The notes: generated by a model from the sequence alone, not told the origin. A DNA stretch of 64,000 bases from Geojedonia litorea (GCF_042654525.1 NZ_JBHSGP010000008.1:248001-312000), one strand, 5' to 3'; positions 16,377-25,039 are shown, counted from the first letter of the stretch. Numbers and translations: made by a program.

Positions 16377-17906
16377 TCATTTCTTTAATTTTTTCAATTC
16401 AAACAAATCCTTGCGTCGGTCACGTAAATTTTTAACGCTTCCAAATTGATTGAGCTCACGGAGTAAATCTACATCTACATCGGCAATTAAAATCATTTCG
16501 GTATTAGTAGTAGTTTCGGCCTTTACACCATTAGCAGGAAAGGAGAAATCACAAGGTGTAAGCACCATAGATTGCGCAAACTGTATATCCATGTTATTCA
16601 CTTTTGGCAAATTACCAACACTTCCGGCAATGGCGACATAACATTCATTTTCTATGGCTCTGGCTTGGGCACAATGGCGCACACGCGAAAAGCCATTTTG
16701 GGTATCGGTTAAAAAAGGAACAAATAAGATATCCATGCCTTCATCGGCCAATAAACGACTCAATTCTGGAAATTCGGAATCATAACAAATTAAGACGCCA
16801 ATTTTACCACAGTCGGTATCATAGGTTTTTAACTCGCTACCACCTTGCATACCCCAAACTTTAGCTTCGTCTGGAGTGACATGTAATTTTTCATAGCGTT
16901 CTGTAGAGCCATCTCTTCTGCATAAATAACCTACATTGAATAAGAGATCACCACGCATTTCGGGCATGCTTCCAGTGATGATATTGATATTGTACGAAAT
17001 AGCCAATTTAGAAAAACGCTGAACAATATCTTCTGTATGTTTAGCTAACTCTCTAATCGCTTGCGACTCTGGTAAGTGATTATTCTCTGCCATTAAGGGG
17101 GCGTTAAAGAATTCTGGAAACAGAGCGAAATCACTTCTGTACGCCGCGACCGAATCTAAAAAATATTCGGCCTGTTGCATTAAATCCTCTAAATCCTTAT
17201 ATAAGCGCATTTGCCATTGAATTAATCCCAATCTTACGATTCGTTTTTTGGTAGCGGCTTTTTTATTGGGTTTTTCATAATAAATATTATCCCATTCGAG
17301 TAATACGGCGAATTCATTAGATTCAGCATCGCCTTCCAAATAGCCTTTCATCACTTTTGAAGGGTGAAAATCATTAGAGATTTGAAAATTTAAAACAGGA
17401 TCATGTATTTCTTTTCGTTTAACTTTCTCAATGTATTGTTTAGGGGTTAGGGTATCGGCATATTTACTGTAATTTGGTATGCGTCCACCAAAGGCAATAC
17501 CTCTTAAATTGAGGCGTTCACAAAGCTCCTTACGATAATCGTACAGTCGTCGTCCTAAACGCAGGCCTCTAAATTGCGATTTTATAAAAATATCAATCCC
17601 ATAAAGCACATTGCCTTCTGGATTATGCGTGCTGAAGGTATAATTTCCGGTAATGTTTTTGTAGTTGTGATTGTCGTCAAACGAATCATAATCCACAATG
17701 ATGGATAGCGCGCATCCTGCTAGCTCCCCATTTATCTTAATGACTACCTGACCTTCAGGAAATTTATCAATTAGCGTCTTGATATGGTTTTCTCTCCAAT
17801 AGGAATTAGGCATGTTAGAATAGACCTCAATCATGGCACTTTTAAATTCCTGATAGTCAGAGAGGGTTAAATATTTTAGTTCTATATTATCAATGTCTTG
17901 AATCAT
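16377..17906 (-). CDS. Fusion of GNAT acetyltransferase and carbon-nitrogen hydrolase (nitrilase superfamily)
   Basis: A 509-residue two-domain protein. Residues about 1-190 are GNAT-like, with the acetyl-CoA loop RGLRLGRRLYDYRKEL (about 113-128). Residues about 220-500 are a nitrilase-superfamily hydrolase with the Glu-Lys-Cys triad in LFPEFFNAPL (Glu about 263), YEKLHVTP (Lys about 340) and VLICYDSEFPE (Cys about 374). This fusion is known in Bacteria; the pairing suggests acylation and amide hydrolysis of one substrate, but that substrate is not established. All catalytic residues are present. The gene is alone in its transcription unit as far as can be seen. Confidence 0.88.
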   Translation of the reverse strand: MIQDIDNIELKYLTLSDYQEFKSAMIEVYSNMPNSYWRENHIKTLIDKFPEGQVVIKINGELAGCALSIIVDYDSFDDNHNYKNITGNYTFSTHNPEGNVLYGIDIFIKSQFRGLRLGRRLYDYRKELCERLNLRGIAFGGRIPNYSKYADTLTPKQYIEKVKRKEIHDPVLNFQISNDFHPSKVMKGYLEGDAESNEFAVLLEWDNIYYEKPNKKAATKKRIVRLGLIQWQMRLYKDLEDLMQQAEYFLDSVAAYRSDFALFPEFFNAPLMAENNHLPESQAIRELAKHTEDIVQRFSKLAISYNINIITGSMPEMRGDLLFNVGYLCRRDGSTERYEKLHVTPDEAKVWGMQGGSELKTYDTDCGKIGVLICYDSEFPELSRLLADEGMDILFVPFLTDTQNGFSRVRHCAQARAIENECYVAIAGSVGNLPKVNNMDIQFAQSMVLTPCDFSFPANGVKAETTTNTEMILIADVDVDLLRELNQFGSVKNLRDRRKDLFELKKLKK

Positions 17907-17966
17907 GTTGTATATGTTTTCTAATGTTTTAAATAAAGATTGTCGGCGTTAAGCTGAATTGTTATG

Positions 17967-18494
17967 TCAGTAATGCTGCTGTAATTGTATTGTATGATGT
18001 TCTACATGATAAGCGGTCCACATTAGAAGCTCTCGAACAGGCATTTTGCCCATTAATGGATGTGGTAAAATCAAGGTATCTAAATTTACATCAGATAGTT
18101 TTCGGGTTTTATATTGCAATTTTTTACTTTCTACTTGTAAGCGATTTAAAAGGTACTTTTTGTCACTCAATTTAGGAACACGCATCCCTTTAGAAAAGGG
18201 AGAAACTATTCCTTCTGGAACATTTTTTAATCGTTCTTGATAACGAGAGACAACAGTTTGGTAATCCCTAACAGGCCTATTAGCTTTTCCAAATTTGTAT
18301 CGCAGTATAAATTTAGGAAAACTTAAAGCATCATTTAGCGGTTTAATACTTTGGAGTAAATGTAAGGTTTGTTGTCCAGTAGTCCATTTACCCTCTGGTC
18401 CTTGTTCCCATTTCTCATCATCATGTGATGAAAGCCATTCAATAAGATATTGATGTTTTTCGTCTATTAAATCGGCTATAGCTTCCTTCTCCAT
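17967..18494 (-). CDS. DinB family protein
   Basis: A 175-residue four-helix-bundle protein. The metal-binding histidines appear in TGQQTLHLLQSIKP (about residue 46) and in WTAYHVEHHTIQLQQHY at the C terminus, as in DinB/YfiT proteins, which use the fold for thiol-dependent transferase reactions. The biological substrate is unknown. It lies 60 bases upstream of the GNAT-nitrilase gene in the same direction, so co-transcription is possible. Confidence 0.8.
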   Translation of the reverse strand: MEKEAIADLIDEKHQYLIEWLSSHDDEKWEQGPEGKWTTGQQTLHLLQSIKPLNDALSFPKFILRYKFGKANRPVRDYQTVVSRYQERLKNVPEGIVSPFSKGMRVPKLSDKKYLLNRLQVESKKLQYKTRKLSDVNLDTLILPHPLMGKMPVRELLMWTAYHVEHHTIQLQQHY

Positions 18495-18559
18495 TAGGCT
18501 CTAATTTTTAGTGCAAAAGATAAGGATAAATAGTCAAAAAAACGAGTGGAATTATCACA

Positions 18560-19297
18560 CTAGTTTTGGATGACTTCTTTTTTCTCCTTTTTATAAATAG
18601 GAATTAAATACGAGAGGTTATAACCAAAGCCAACACCAAATCGACCGCTGTCATACACTTTATTAAATCCAGGAATATAGAGGTTGCCGAAATTCTCGGG
18701 TTCATCTTGTGAGATATAACTTTTTAGCTGCATGTTTAAGCCTAAATACAAATTGTTAAGCACTTCGGCTTTGATTCCAATTACCATTTCTACCCATAAT
18801 GCCGATAAACCTTTAAATTCTTGTCCTTCGGCAACAGTAAATTGCTCGTCCCAATATTGGTCGGTGTTGTAAATGGTATAGCTATTCAAAGTCTGACTAA
18901 ATGTGCCAAAACTCGCTCTAAATCCACCATAGATCATGTTTTCCATGTCTAACCAATTGGTGTAAAAATTATAATCGACACCAGCTTTTAAATAGCTGCC
19001 TTTGGCTGTAGTGTTTAAATAGTCAGTAGTTGTTATTTTCTCTTCAGTACCTAGTTCTCCAGCTAAATAGAGTCGTTTGGTTAAACGGTAATCAGCTCCA
19101 ATTTCAAAGCCTTTGTAATCATCATCAATAAACGAACGTGCTAGTTTTCCAATATCAGCTCCTAAACGCAAGCCATAACTTTGTTTAAAGACGAGCGTAT
19201 CTGCAGGTTTGTTATTGTTTTGTGAAAATGATGCTACAGACCATAACATCACTATACAAAGACTAGTGATATAAAATAATGTGTGCTTCATTTTCAT
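18560..19297 (-). CDS. DUF6048-like outer-membrane beta-barrel protein
   Basis: A 245-residue protein with a signal peptide (HTLFYITSLCIVMLWSVASFSQ) and alternating strands (YGLRLGADIGKLARSF, DYRLTKRLYLAGELG, YGGFRASFGTF, FGVGFGYNLSYLIP) typical of a small outer-membrane barrel. I associate it with the family paired with DUF6452 beside rlmD in Flavobacteriaceae. Its start overlaps the end of the DUF6452-like gene by 35 bases, so the two are translationally coupled. Function unknown. Confidence 0.7.
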   Translation of the reverse strand: MKMKHTLFYITSLCIVMLWSVASFSQNNNKPADTLVFKQSYGLRLGADIGKLARSFIDDDYKGFEIGADYRLTKRLYLAGELGTEEKITTTDYLNTTAKGSYLKAGVDYNFYTNWLDMENMIYGGFRASFGTFSQTLNSYTIYNTDQYWDEQFTVAEGQEFKGLSALWVEMVIGIKAEVLNNLYLGLNMQLKSYISQDEPENFGNLYIPGFNKVYDSGRFGVGFGYNLSYLIPIYKKEKKEVIQN

Positions 19298-19784
19298 GAT
19301 CTATTGAAGTTGTTAGTATTTCTGATCCGAATATCCAATTGTCAGAATCAATCTCGATTGTGGTTTGAGGATCATTAAATATGCTCTTGTAACCACAGGC
19401 TCTTGATACATAGACAAATTGAGGGGTATATCGTATTTCTAAAATATCAGTATTAGAAAAGGTAGAGGTATTAGAATCGGTATCGAAATCGGTATCTCGC
19501 TTTAACTCAAAACGCGAAGTAGTTACAATGCCTTCCTCCTGAAATCGCAAAGGAAGTACTATAGAATCGGTATTTGTGCTGAAAACAATCTCGTTTCCTT
19601 CAGGCATGCCTTCACCAATAACTGATAGCAGACGTACTTGTTTGGTTTGGTCTTGTTGGTTAATATCGTAAAAGCGTATGATGAGATGTGGCGTAGTTGG
19701 TGTGCTTTCTGCGCAAATATCATCGCGTTCGCAGCTTATACCCGTTAGGATGATAAGGAGTACTAATACACTAAATTTCTTCAT
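19263..19784 (-). CDS. DUF6452-like exported lipoprotein
   Basis: A 173-residue protein with a lipoprotein signal (LIILTGISC, Cys about residue 18) followed by ERDDICAESTPTTPHLIIRF. The mature part is strand-rich with conserved-looking cysteines (CAES, RACGY). It matches the DUF6452 family as I remember it, usually between rlmD and a DUF6048 gene, exactly the arrangement here (rlmD ends 64 bases upstream). The pair may form an envelope unit of unknown role. Confidence 0.7.
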   Translation of the reverse strand: MKKFSVLVLLIILTGISCERDDICAESTPTTPHLIIRFYDINQQDQTKQVRLLSVIGEGMPEGNEIVFSTNTDSIVLPLRFQEEGIVTTSRFELKRDTDFDTDSNTSTFSNTDILEIRYTPQFVYVSRACGYKSIFNDPQTTIEIDSDNWIFGSEILTTSIDHENEAHIILYH

Positions 19785-19848
19785 TTAAAACTTATTTTTC
19801 TTTTTGCAATTTACAATTGATCGGTTGAAAAATTTTTCGGTCGTTTAT

Positions 19849-21258
19849 TTATAGACGTTCTAAAAGTACAACATTTTCAACATGGAATGTTTGTGGAAAC
19901 ATGTCTACAGGTTGTACTCTGGTTATTTTATACTCATCCTTCATTAAAGCCAAATCTCTAGCTTGTGTTGCACTATTACAGCTCACATAAACAATTTTTT
20001 TAGGGGCAATAGACAAAAGTTGTTGTACCACATCTTTATGCATGCCGTCTCTTGGTGGATCTGTGATAATAACATCCGGTTGTCCGTGCGTCTTTAAAAA
20101 TTCATCATTAAATACCACTTTCATATCACCAACGTAAAAGTCAACGTTGTTTATACCGTTAAATTGTGCATTCTGTTTAGCAGCCTTAATCGCATCGGGC
20201 ACTGCTTCAACACCTATCACTTTTTTGGCTTGTTTGGCCACAAACTGGGCTATGGTTCCTGTACCTGTATACAGATCGTAAACCAATTCGTTACCAGTTA
20301 ATCCAGCAAATTCACGTGTTACTTTATATAATTCATAAGCTTGTTGTGAATTGGTTTGGTAGAAGGATTTGGCATTGATTTTAAATTTCAGGCCTTCCAT
20401 ATCCTCAAAAATGTGATCGTTTCCTTTATAGCAAATAACCTCTTGATCATAAATGGTATCATTAGCTTTTCCGTTGATCACATATTGTAAGGACGTTATT
20501 TGTGGAAAAGTTTCAGAAAGAAAGTCCAATAACAAGGTTCGGTGTGCTTTATGCTCTTTGAAAAATTGAATGAGTACCATTAAATCGCCAGTTGAAGACG
20601 TTCGGATCATCAAAGTCCTTAAAAAACCAGTTTGATTTCTGGTATTGAAAAATTCCATCTGATGCTTTAAAGCGAAGGATTTAACCGCATTTCTAATAGC
20701 ATTGGAAGGATCTTCCTGTAACCAACACTTTTTAACATCAAGAATCTTATCCCACATACCCGGGATATGGAATCCCAGCGCATTTTTATCACCTAAATCT
20801 TCTTCAGAATTAATTTCGTCTTGAGTTAACCATCTGCTATCACTAAACGAAAATTCCATTTTGTTTCTATAGAAAAACTGTTGTTCAGAACCTAATATAG
20901 GTTCTATTTCTGGAAGCTCAAGATGTCCTATACGTTTTAGGTTATTAACGACTTCATTTTGCTTATAAGCTAATTGAAAGCTATAATCCATGTCCTGCCA
21001 TTTACAACCGCCACAGGTGCCAAAATGTTCACATTTTGGTGTTGTACGCTTGTTAGAATAGGTATGGAACTTAATCGCTTTGCCTTCGTAATACGCTTTT
21101 CGTTTTTTAAACGTTTGAACATCAACCACATCGCCAGGAACTGTATTCGATAAAAAAATCACTCTGCCATCTGGTGCTTTACCAACCGATTTTCCTTTGG
21201 CTGCAGTATCAATAACTTCAACCTGTTCAAATATGAGCCTATTCGTTTTTCTTGCCAT
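19849..21258 (-). CDS. rlmD: 23S rRNA (uracil-C5)-methyltransferase RlmD
   Basis: A 469-residue enzyme that methylates a 23S rRNA uridine (U1939 in E. coli). A TRAM domain covers about residues 1-60, then an Fe-S cluster region with CEHFGTCGGCKWQD (about 76-89), and a SAM-dependent domain with VYDLYTGTGTIAQF (about 321-334), DPPRDGMH (about 399) and the catalytic cysteine in VYVSCNSATQARD (about 425). All key residues are retained. It is the first gene of a probable unit with the DUF6452/DUF6048 genes and diverges from the ECF sigma gene. Confidence 0.92.
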   Translation of the reverse strand: MARKTNRLIFEQVEVIDTAAKGKSVGKAPDGRVIFLSNTVPGDVVDVQTFKKRKAYYEGKAIKFHTYSNKRTTPKCEHFGTCGGCKWQDMDYSFQLAYKQNEVVNNLKRIGHLELPEIEPILGSEQQFFYRNKMEFSFSDSRWLTQDEINSEEDLGDKNALGFHIPGMWDKILDVKKCWLQEDPSNAIRNAVKSFALKHQMEFFNTRNQTGFLRTLMIRTSSTGDLMVLIQFFKEHKAHRTLLLDFLSETFPQITSLQYVINGKANDTIYDQEVICYKGNDHIFEDMEGLKFKINAKSFYQTNSQQAYELYKVTREFAGLTGNELVYDLYTGTGTIAQFVAKQAKKVIGVEAVPDAIKAAKQNAQFNGINNVDFYVGDMKVVFNDEFLKTHGQPDVIITDPPRDGMHKDVVQQLLSIAPKKIVYVSCNSATQARDLALMKDEYKITRVQPVDMFPQTFHVENVVLLERL

Positions 21259-21362
21259 AGCGCAAAAATAATAATAGCCTTAAATAAATGTCGTTTTATT
21301 TCGATTAACTTTAAAGGATTTCAATAAATAATGAAACCATGTTAATAATTATGAGATTTTTT

Positions 21363-21397
21363 TGAACCTTTTTTCATCGTAAACGTCTTTTATACAG
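21363..21397 (+). promoter_or_regulatory. ECF-type promoter of the sigma factor gene (AAC-N16-CGTC)
   Basis: TGAAC at 21363-21367 is followed by 16 bases and then CGTC at 21384-21387 and TTTTATAC. This is ECF-sigma promoter architecture, ending about 15-20 bases before the sigma factor ATG at 21411. A nearly identical layout precedes the second sigma gene (54741-54766), suggesting autoregulation. Confidence 0.55.
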
Positions 21398-21410
21398 AAA
21401 CTAGCACTTA

Positions 21411-21950
21411 ATGTCTAAACCCAAAAATAGCGCTGATACACAATTAGTAATTGAATTTAAGGCAGGAAACTTGAACGTATTACCCTATTTAGTTGAACGC
21501 TGGCATAAACGATTCTTGGATAAAGCCTATTGGATTACTAAAAATGCTGAAGTTTCAAAAGATATTGCCCAAGAAACCTGGAAAACGGTTATTGCTAAAA
21601 TAGGGCAGTTGCAGGATGTTAATAAGTTTGGTGTTTGGTCCTTGCGAATTGTATGTACTAAATCATTTGATTATTTAAGGTATAGACAACAGCAACAACA
21701 TCAGCTAAAAGAGTATCAAAAGGTTCAAAACCCAAATGAAATAGATGCAATTGATGACTATGAATTCAAAAGAAAAAAAGTAATGCTAGCCATTAAATCG
21801 CTGTCGGTAGATCAACAAAATGTAATTCGTTTATTTTATCTGGAGAATTATTCTTTAAAACAAATGAGTGAATTTTTAGACGTTTCTATCGGGACCGTAA
21901 AATCACGACTATTTCATGCACGAGAAAACTTAAAATCACTTATAAAATAA
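21411..21950 (+). CDS. ECF RNA polymerase sigma factor
   Basis: A 179-residue sigma-70 family protein. Region 2 spans about residues 25-95 (DIAQETWKTVIAKIGQLQD, FGVWSLRIVCTKSFDYLRYR) and region 4 about 120-175 (LSVDQQNVIRLFYLENYSLK, then VSIGTVKSRLFHARENL). There is no region 1.1 or 3, so it is an ECF sigma factor. A candidate autoregulatory promoter lies immediately upstream. The small two-helix membrane protein 44 bases downstream is the likely regulator of its activity. Confidence 0.9.
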   Translation: MSKPKNSADTQLVIEFKAGNLNVLPYLVERWHKRFLDKAYWITKNAEVSKDIAQETWKTVIAKIGQLQDVNKFGVWSLRIVCTKSFDYLRYRQQQQHQLKEYQKVQNPNEIDAIDDYEFKRKKVMLAIKSLSVDQQNVIRLFYLENYSLKQMSEFLDVSIGTVKSRLFHARENLKSLIK

Positions 21951-21994
21951 TATAAACAGGTTTCTCAAATTCAGAAACCACAATACAAAAGATT

Positions 21995-22381
21995 ATGAAA
22001 ACACATATGGAAGACATAGACCAATTAATTAAAGACACCTTAACCAAGGAGGAGGCTAAATTTTACGATGAACTAGAAGAGCAAAACGTATTTGAGATGC
22101 TTGTGGGTTTATTTAGAGGAAAAAATAAATGGATCATCATTTTAATGAATGTGGTCACACTTATATTTTTCGGGTTATTTGTGTATTGTACTGTTCAGTT
22201 TCTTGATACCGAAGTAACCAATGAACTCATTAAATGGGGAATTGGTGGCTTTGTTTGTCTCATGACCGTAAGTATGCTTAAGATTTTTGCTTGGATGCAA
22301 ATGGACAAAAATGCACTGATTCGAGAGATGAAACGTTTGGAATTACAGGTTTCATCTTTATCCACAAAATTGTCTGAATAA
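21995..22381 (+). CDS. DUF6768-like membrane protein, candidate partner of the ECF sigma factor
   Basis: A 128-residue protein. It has an acidic helical N-terminal region (MEDIDQLIKDTLTKEEAKFY), two membrane helices (about 50-70 and 83-101), and a C-terminal coiled coil (ALIREMKRLELQVSSLSTKL). I associate it with DUF6768, which often follows ECF sigma genes in Flavobacteriia. The layout would suit a sigma-binding N terminus anchored in the membrane, but no zinc-finger anti-sigma motif is visible, so an anti-sigma role is inference. Confidence 0.65.
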   Translation: MKTHMEDIDQLIKDTLTKEEAKFYDELEEQNVFEMLVGLFRGKNKWIIILMNVVTLIFFGLFVYCTVQFLDTEVTNELIKWGIGGFVCLMTVSMLKIFAWMQMDKNALIREMKRLELQVSSLSTKLSE

Positions 22382-22418
22382 CATTTTAAATCACGCCGAA
22401 TATTTACTAATTTGCAGG

Positions 22419-22519
22419 CCTTTAGGGATGATTTCTCTCCCACGCTGAATTTTCGGACTCTTCGAAAGGATAAAGGTACAGAAGGAATAGTTATTTTATT
22501 CATTATTAATTCATTTAAA
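22419..22519 (+). promoter_or_regulatory. Structured 5' leader of rocD, candidate cis-regulatory RNA
   Basis: The 101 bases before the rocD ATG can fold into a three-way junction. The closing stem is CCTTTA (22419-22424) with TAAAGG (22471-22476); inner hairpins are GGGA/TCCC (22425-22428 / 22438-22441) and TTTCG/CGAAA (22451-22455 / 22463-22467). A CTAATTTG at 22407-22414 would place the RNA start near the first base of the closing stem. I do not recognise the RNA as a known riboswitch. Confidence 0.4.
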
Positions 22520-23764
22520 ATGGCTGTTTTAGACCAATTAAATTCGCAAAAAGCGATAGATTTAGAAAACAAGTATGGTGCCCACAATTACCATCCGCTA
22601 CCTGTAGTTTTGAGTAGGGGTGAAGGTGTGTATGTTTGGGATGTTGAAGGCAAAAAATATTATGATTTTTTATCGGCGTACTCGGCGGTAAACCAAGGTC
22701 ATTGTCACCCCAAAATAGTTGGGGCAATGGTGGAGCAAGCGCAAAACCTCACGCTAACCTCAAGGGCGTTCTACAATGATATGCTAGGTAAATTCGAAAA
22801 ATACGCCTGTGATTATTTTGGCTTTGAAAAGCTCTTGCCAATGAATACGGGTGCCGAGGCTGTAGAAACGGCCTTAAAATTATGTAGAAAATGGGCTTAT
22901 GAGATTAAGGGTATTGATGAAAACGAAGCAGAGATTGTTGTTTGTGAAAATAATTTTCATGGACGTACGACCACAATTATTTCTTTTTCAAACGACCCTG
23001 TTGCACGTAAACACTTTGGACCTTTTACCAAAGGCTTCATAAAAATAGAATACGATAATTTACAAGCACTTGAAGACACCTTTAAGAACCATCCAAATGT
23101 TGCTGGATTTTTAGTAGAACCCATTCAAGGTGAAGCAGGCGTTTATGTACCTAGTGAAGGGTATTTATCAAAAGCTAAAGCGCTTTGTAAGCAATATGGC
23201 GTTCTTTTTATTGCAGATGAAGTACAAACAGGTATTGCTCGAACTGGAAAATTATTAGCGGTTGATCATGAAAATGTTAAACCTGACGTCTTAATTTTAG
23301 GAAAAGCTTTAAGCGGTGGTGTTTATCCTGTAAGTGCTGTTTTAGCCAATGATGCGATTATGAAGGTTATTACACCTGGAAATCACGGTAGTACCTTTGG
23401 AGGAAACCCTGTGGCTGCAGCAGTTGCTATTGCTGCACTGACTGTAGTTAAAGAAGAAAACTTGGCGGAGAATGCTAATCGTTTAGGTAAATTGTTCAGA
23501 AAAGAACTTCGTACATATATAGAAACCAGTAACATTGCAAGATTGGTTCGAGGTAAAGGTTTGTTGAATGCTATTGTAATCAATGATCATGAAAATAGTG
23601 ATACCGCTTGGAATATTTGCTTGAAGTTGAGAGACCATGGGCTTTTGGCTAAACCTACACATGGTAATATTATTAGGTTTGCTCCGCCATTGGTCATGAC
23701 CGAAACACAATTAATGGATTGCGTTACCATCATTATAAAAACACTTAAACAATTTGAAAATTAG
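22520..23764 (+). CDS. rocD: Ornithine--oxo-acid aminotransferase
   Basis: A 414-residue PLP enzyme that converts ornithine and 2-oxoglutarate to glutamate semialdehyde and glutamate. Features include the N-terminal NYHPLPVVLSRGEGVYVWD, the glycine-rich NTGAEAVETALKLCRKW (about residue 112), the cofactor Asp in FIADEVQTGIARTG, and the Schiff-base lysine in LILGKALSGGVYPVSAV (about 255). Length is normal. The open frame continues upstream to a TTG at 22412, but that would translate the structured leader, so the ATG at 22520 is preferred. The DUF5362-like gene follows after 8 bases. Confidence 0.92.
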   Translation: MAVLDQLNSQKAIDLENKYGAHNYHPLPVVLSRGEGVYVWDVEGKKYYDFLSAYSAVNQGHCHPKIVGAMVEQAQNLTLTSRAFYNDMLGKFEKYACDYFGFEKLLPMNTGAEAVETALKLCRKWAYEIKGIDENEAEIVVCENNFHGRTTTIISFSNDPVARKHFGPFTKGFIKIEYDNLQALEDTFKNHPNVAGFLVEPIQGEAGVYVPSEGYLSKAKALCKQYGVLFIADEVQTGIARTGKLLAVDHENVKPDVLILGKALSGGVYPVSAVLANDAIMKVITPGNHGSTFGGNPVAAAVAIAALTVVKEENLAENANRLGKLFRKELRTYIETSNIARLVRGKGLLNAIVINDHENSDTAWNICLKLRDHGLLAKPTHGNIIRFAPPLVMTETQLMDCVTIIIKTLKQFEN

Positions 23765-23772
23765 ATTTTTTT

Positions 23773-24225
23773 ATGGAAGAAAATGCCTCTGCATTTGACG
23801 TTTTTGAACTCAATATGTCAAATGATGTTCTCGGGTTTTTAAAAGAAACCTCAACTTGGACCTACTTTTTATCAATTCTCGGATTTATAGGAATTGGACT
23901 TATGGTAATATTTGGTCTCTTGTTTTCAACAATTCTTGGAAGTATGACTGATGCAAATCCATATGAACAAGTAGGATTTAACACAGGCTATTTAGGTCTT
24001 ATTTATGTGGCTATGGCACTGCTTTACTTTTTTCCAGTCTATTATTTATATAATTTTTCAAGAAAGATGAAGACTGCTTTACGTATGAAAAACAACGACG
24101 ATTTTTCAGCAGCCTTTTCAAACTTGAAATCACATTATAAGTTTGTTGGGATATTAACAATAGTGATTATTAGTCTTTACGTGCTATTATTTTTCTTTGC
24201 ACTAATAGGCGCTTCAGCTTTTTAA
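23773..24225 (+). CDS. DUF5362-like membrane protein
   Basis: A 150-residue protein with three or four membrane helices (about 30-55, 73-95 and 120-145) and a cytosolic stretch KMKTALRMKNNDDFSAAFSN between the later helices. The arrangement fits the DUF5362 family, which has no known function. It follows rocD by 8 bases and precedes a strong terminator, so it is probably the last gene of the rocD transcript. Confidence 0.65.
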   Translation: MEENASAFDVFELNMSNDVLGFLKETSTWTYFLSILGFIGIGLMVIFGLLFSTILGSMTDANPYEQVGFNTGYLGLIYVAMALLYFFPVYYLYNFSRKMKTALRMKNNDDFSAAFSNLKSHYKFVGILTIVIISLYVLLFFFALIGASAF

Positions 24226-24245
24226 TGGTGTTAACATAACAAAAG

Positions 24246-24282
24246 AAAACGGCTTATGTAAACCACTACATAAGCCGTTTTT
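24246..24282. terminator. Strong bidirectional terminator
   Basis: AAAACGGCTTATGTA (24246-24260) pairs perfectly with TACATAAGCCGTTTT (24267-24281) over a 6-base loop, with A and T runs at the ends. It separates the rocD unit from the convergent CCC-motif/DUF2752 genes. Confidence 0.85.
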
Positions 24283-24297
24283 GCTGATATTAATTTA

Positions 24298-24627
24298 TTA
24301 TTGATTTTGTTCCCACTGCTTCATGCCCTCTGTGAATTCTTCCATAATATTGTCCCAACCTATGGTATAAATTCTATAAATAGTTAATAGCAAGTATATA
24401 ATGTTTATGATTAAAATAACTATGGCCACAATTTTTGCAGTATTCATTGCTTTGACTGTACTTTGGTCATAATCATCAGGATTAGTTTGTGCAGCTTTTA
24501 GTTTACTTTGAGCTATAAATAAAGCAATACTGGCAAGAATAAATCCAAACCCGCCAAAGCAACAGCAAAACAAGCCAAGAATTGCAAGTACATACACTAA
24601 AGTGGGATTAAGTCGTTGTTTTTCCAT
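24298..24627 (-). CDS. CCC-motif small membrane protein
   Basis: A 109-residue protein with two membrane helices (about 10-38 and 65-90). The first contains LGLFCCCFGGFGFI, the triple-cysteine motif for which this Bacteroidota family is named. The loop SKLKAAQTNPDDYDQSTVKA is hydrophilic. It lies 14 bases after a DUF2752 gene, the usual pairing. No function is established. Confidence 0.75.
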   Translation of the reverse strand: MEKQRLNPTLVYVLAILGLFCCCFGGFGFILASIALFIAQSKLKAAQTNPDDYDQSTVKAMNTAKIVAIVILIINIIYLLLTIYRIYTIGWDNIMEEFTEGMKQWEQNQ

Positions 24628-24641
24628 GATTTTAATAATTT

Positions 24642-24926
24642 TTAAGTGGTTAATTTATAAATGTAGCTAACAATTATAATTACAACAGACAATATGGCTA
24701 GTGTATTTATAAGTTTTGAAGCATGTTTAAACTTGAAAAAAAAGTTAATTCCTATAAAAATGAATAAAGGAATTAAGGTGTAAATGGCAGGATACATTTG
24801 AAAAGCAGCTACAAATTCACCATGAATTAAAAATGAAACAGCACGTTGGCTGCCACAACCCAAACATTCAAATCCAAACAGTTGTTTGTTTAAACAAGGA
24901 AGCATATAATTTTCTGGTGAGAGCAT
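24642..24926 (-). CDS. DUF2752 domain-containing membrane protein
   Basis: A 94-residue protein with the DUF2752 signature CLGCGSQRAVSFLIHGEF (about residues 22-39) and membrane helices around 40-65 and 72-92. I took the ATG at 24926 as start. A GTG at 24944 is also in frame, but it would lie only two bases past a TATTTTTG -7 element (24946-24953), too close to be in the transcript. It forms an operon with the CCC-motif gene. Confidence 0.75.
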   Translation of the reverse strand: MLSPENYMLPCLNKQLFGFECLGCGSQRAVSFLIHGEFVAAFQMYPAIYTLIPLFIFIGINFFFKFKHASKLINTLAILSVVIIIVSYIYKLTT

Positions 24927-24945
24927 AAAGGCTTTGTATTGCACT

Positions 24946-24977
24946 CAAAAATATAAAAAATCGAATAGGTTTTTCAA
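24946..24977 (-). promoter_or_regulatory. Promoter TTG-N21-TATTTTTG for DUF2752/CCC genes
   Basis: On the minus strand TTG (24975-24977) and TATTTTTG (24946-24953) are 21 bases apart and match the Bacteroidota -33/-7 pattern. The -7 box ends 20 bases before the ATG at 24926. Confidence 0.6.
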
Positions 24978-25008
24978 CTCCTCTAATTTAAAATTGATTT
25001 ATTAAATG

Positions 25009-25016
25009 TAATTTTG
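25009..25016 (+). promoter_or_regulatory. Candidate -7 element TAATTTTG
   Basis: TAATTTTG fits TAnnTTTG and ends 24 bases before the ATG at 25040. The -33 region has TTT instead of TTG at 19 bases spacing. Confidence 0.4.
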
Positions 25017-25039
25017 ACGAATTAAATCTTTTTATTCAA

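Noticed and set aside
21057..21258. RlmD N terminus as a separate TRAM protein
   Set aside because: The frame continues without stop into the Fe-S and methyltransferase parts, and length fits complete RlmD.
22412..22519. N-terminal extension of rocD to a TTG
   Set aside because: It would translate the structured leader, and aminotransferase homology begins at the ATG at 22520.
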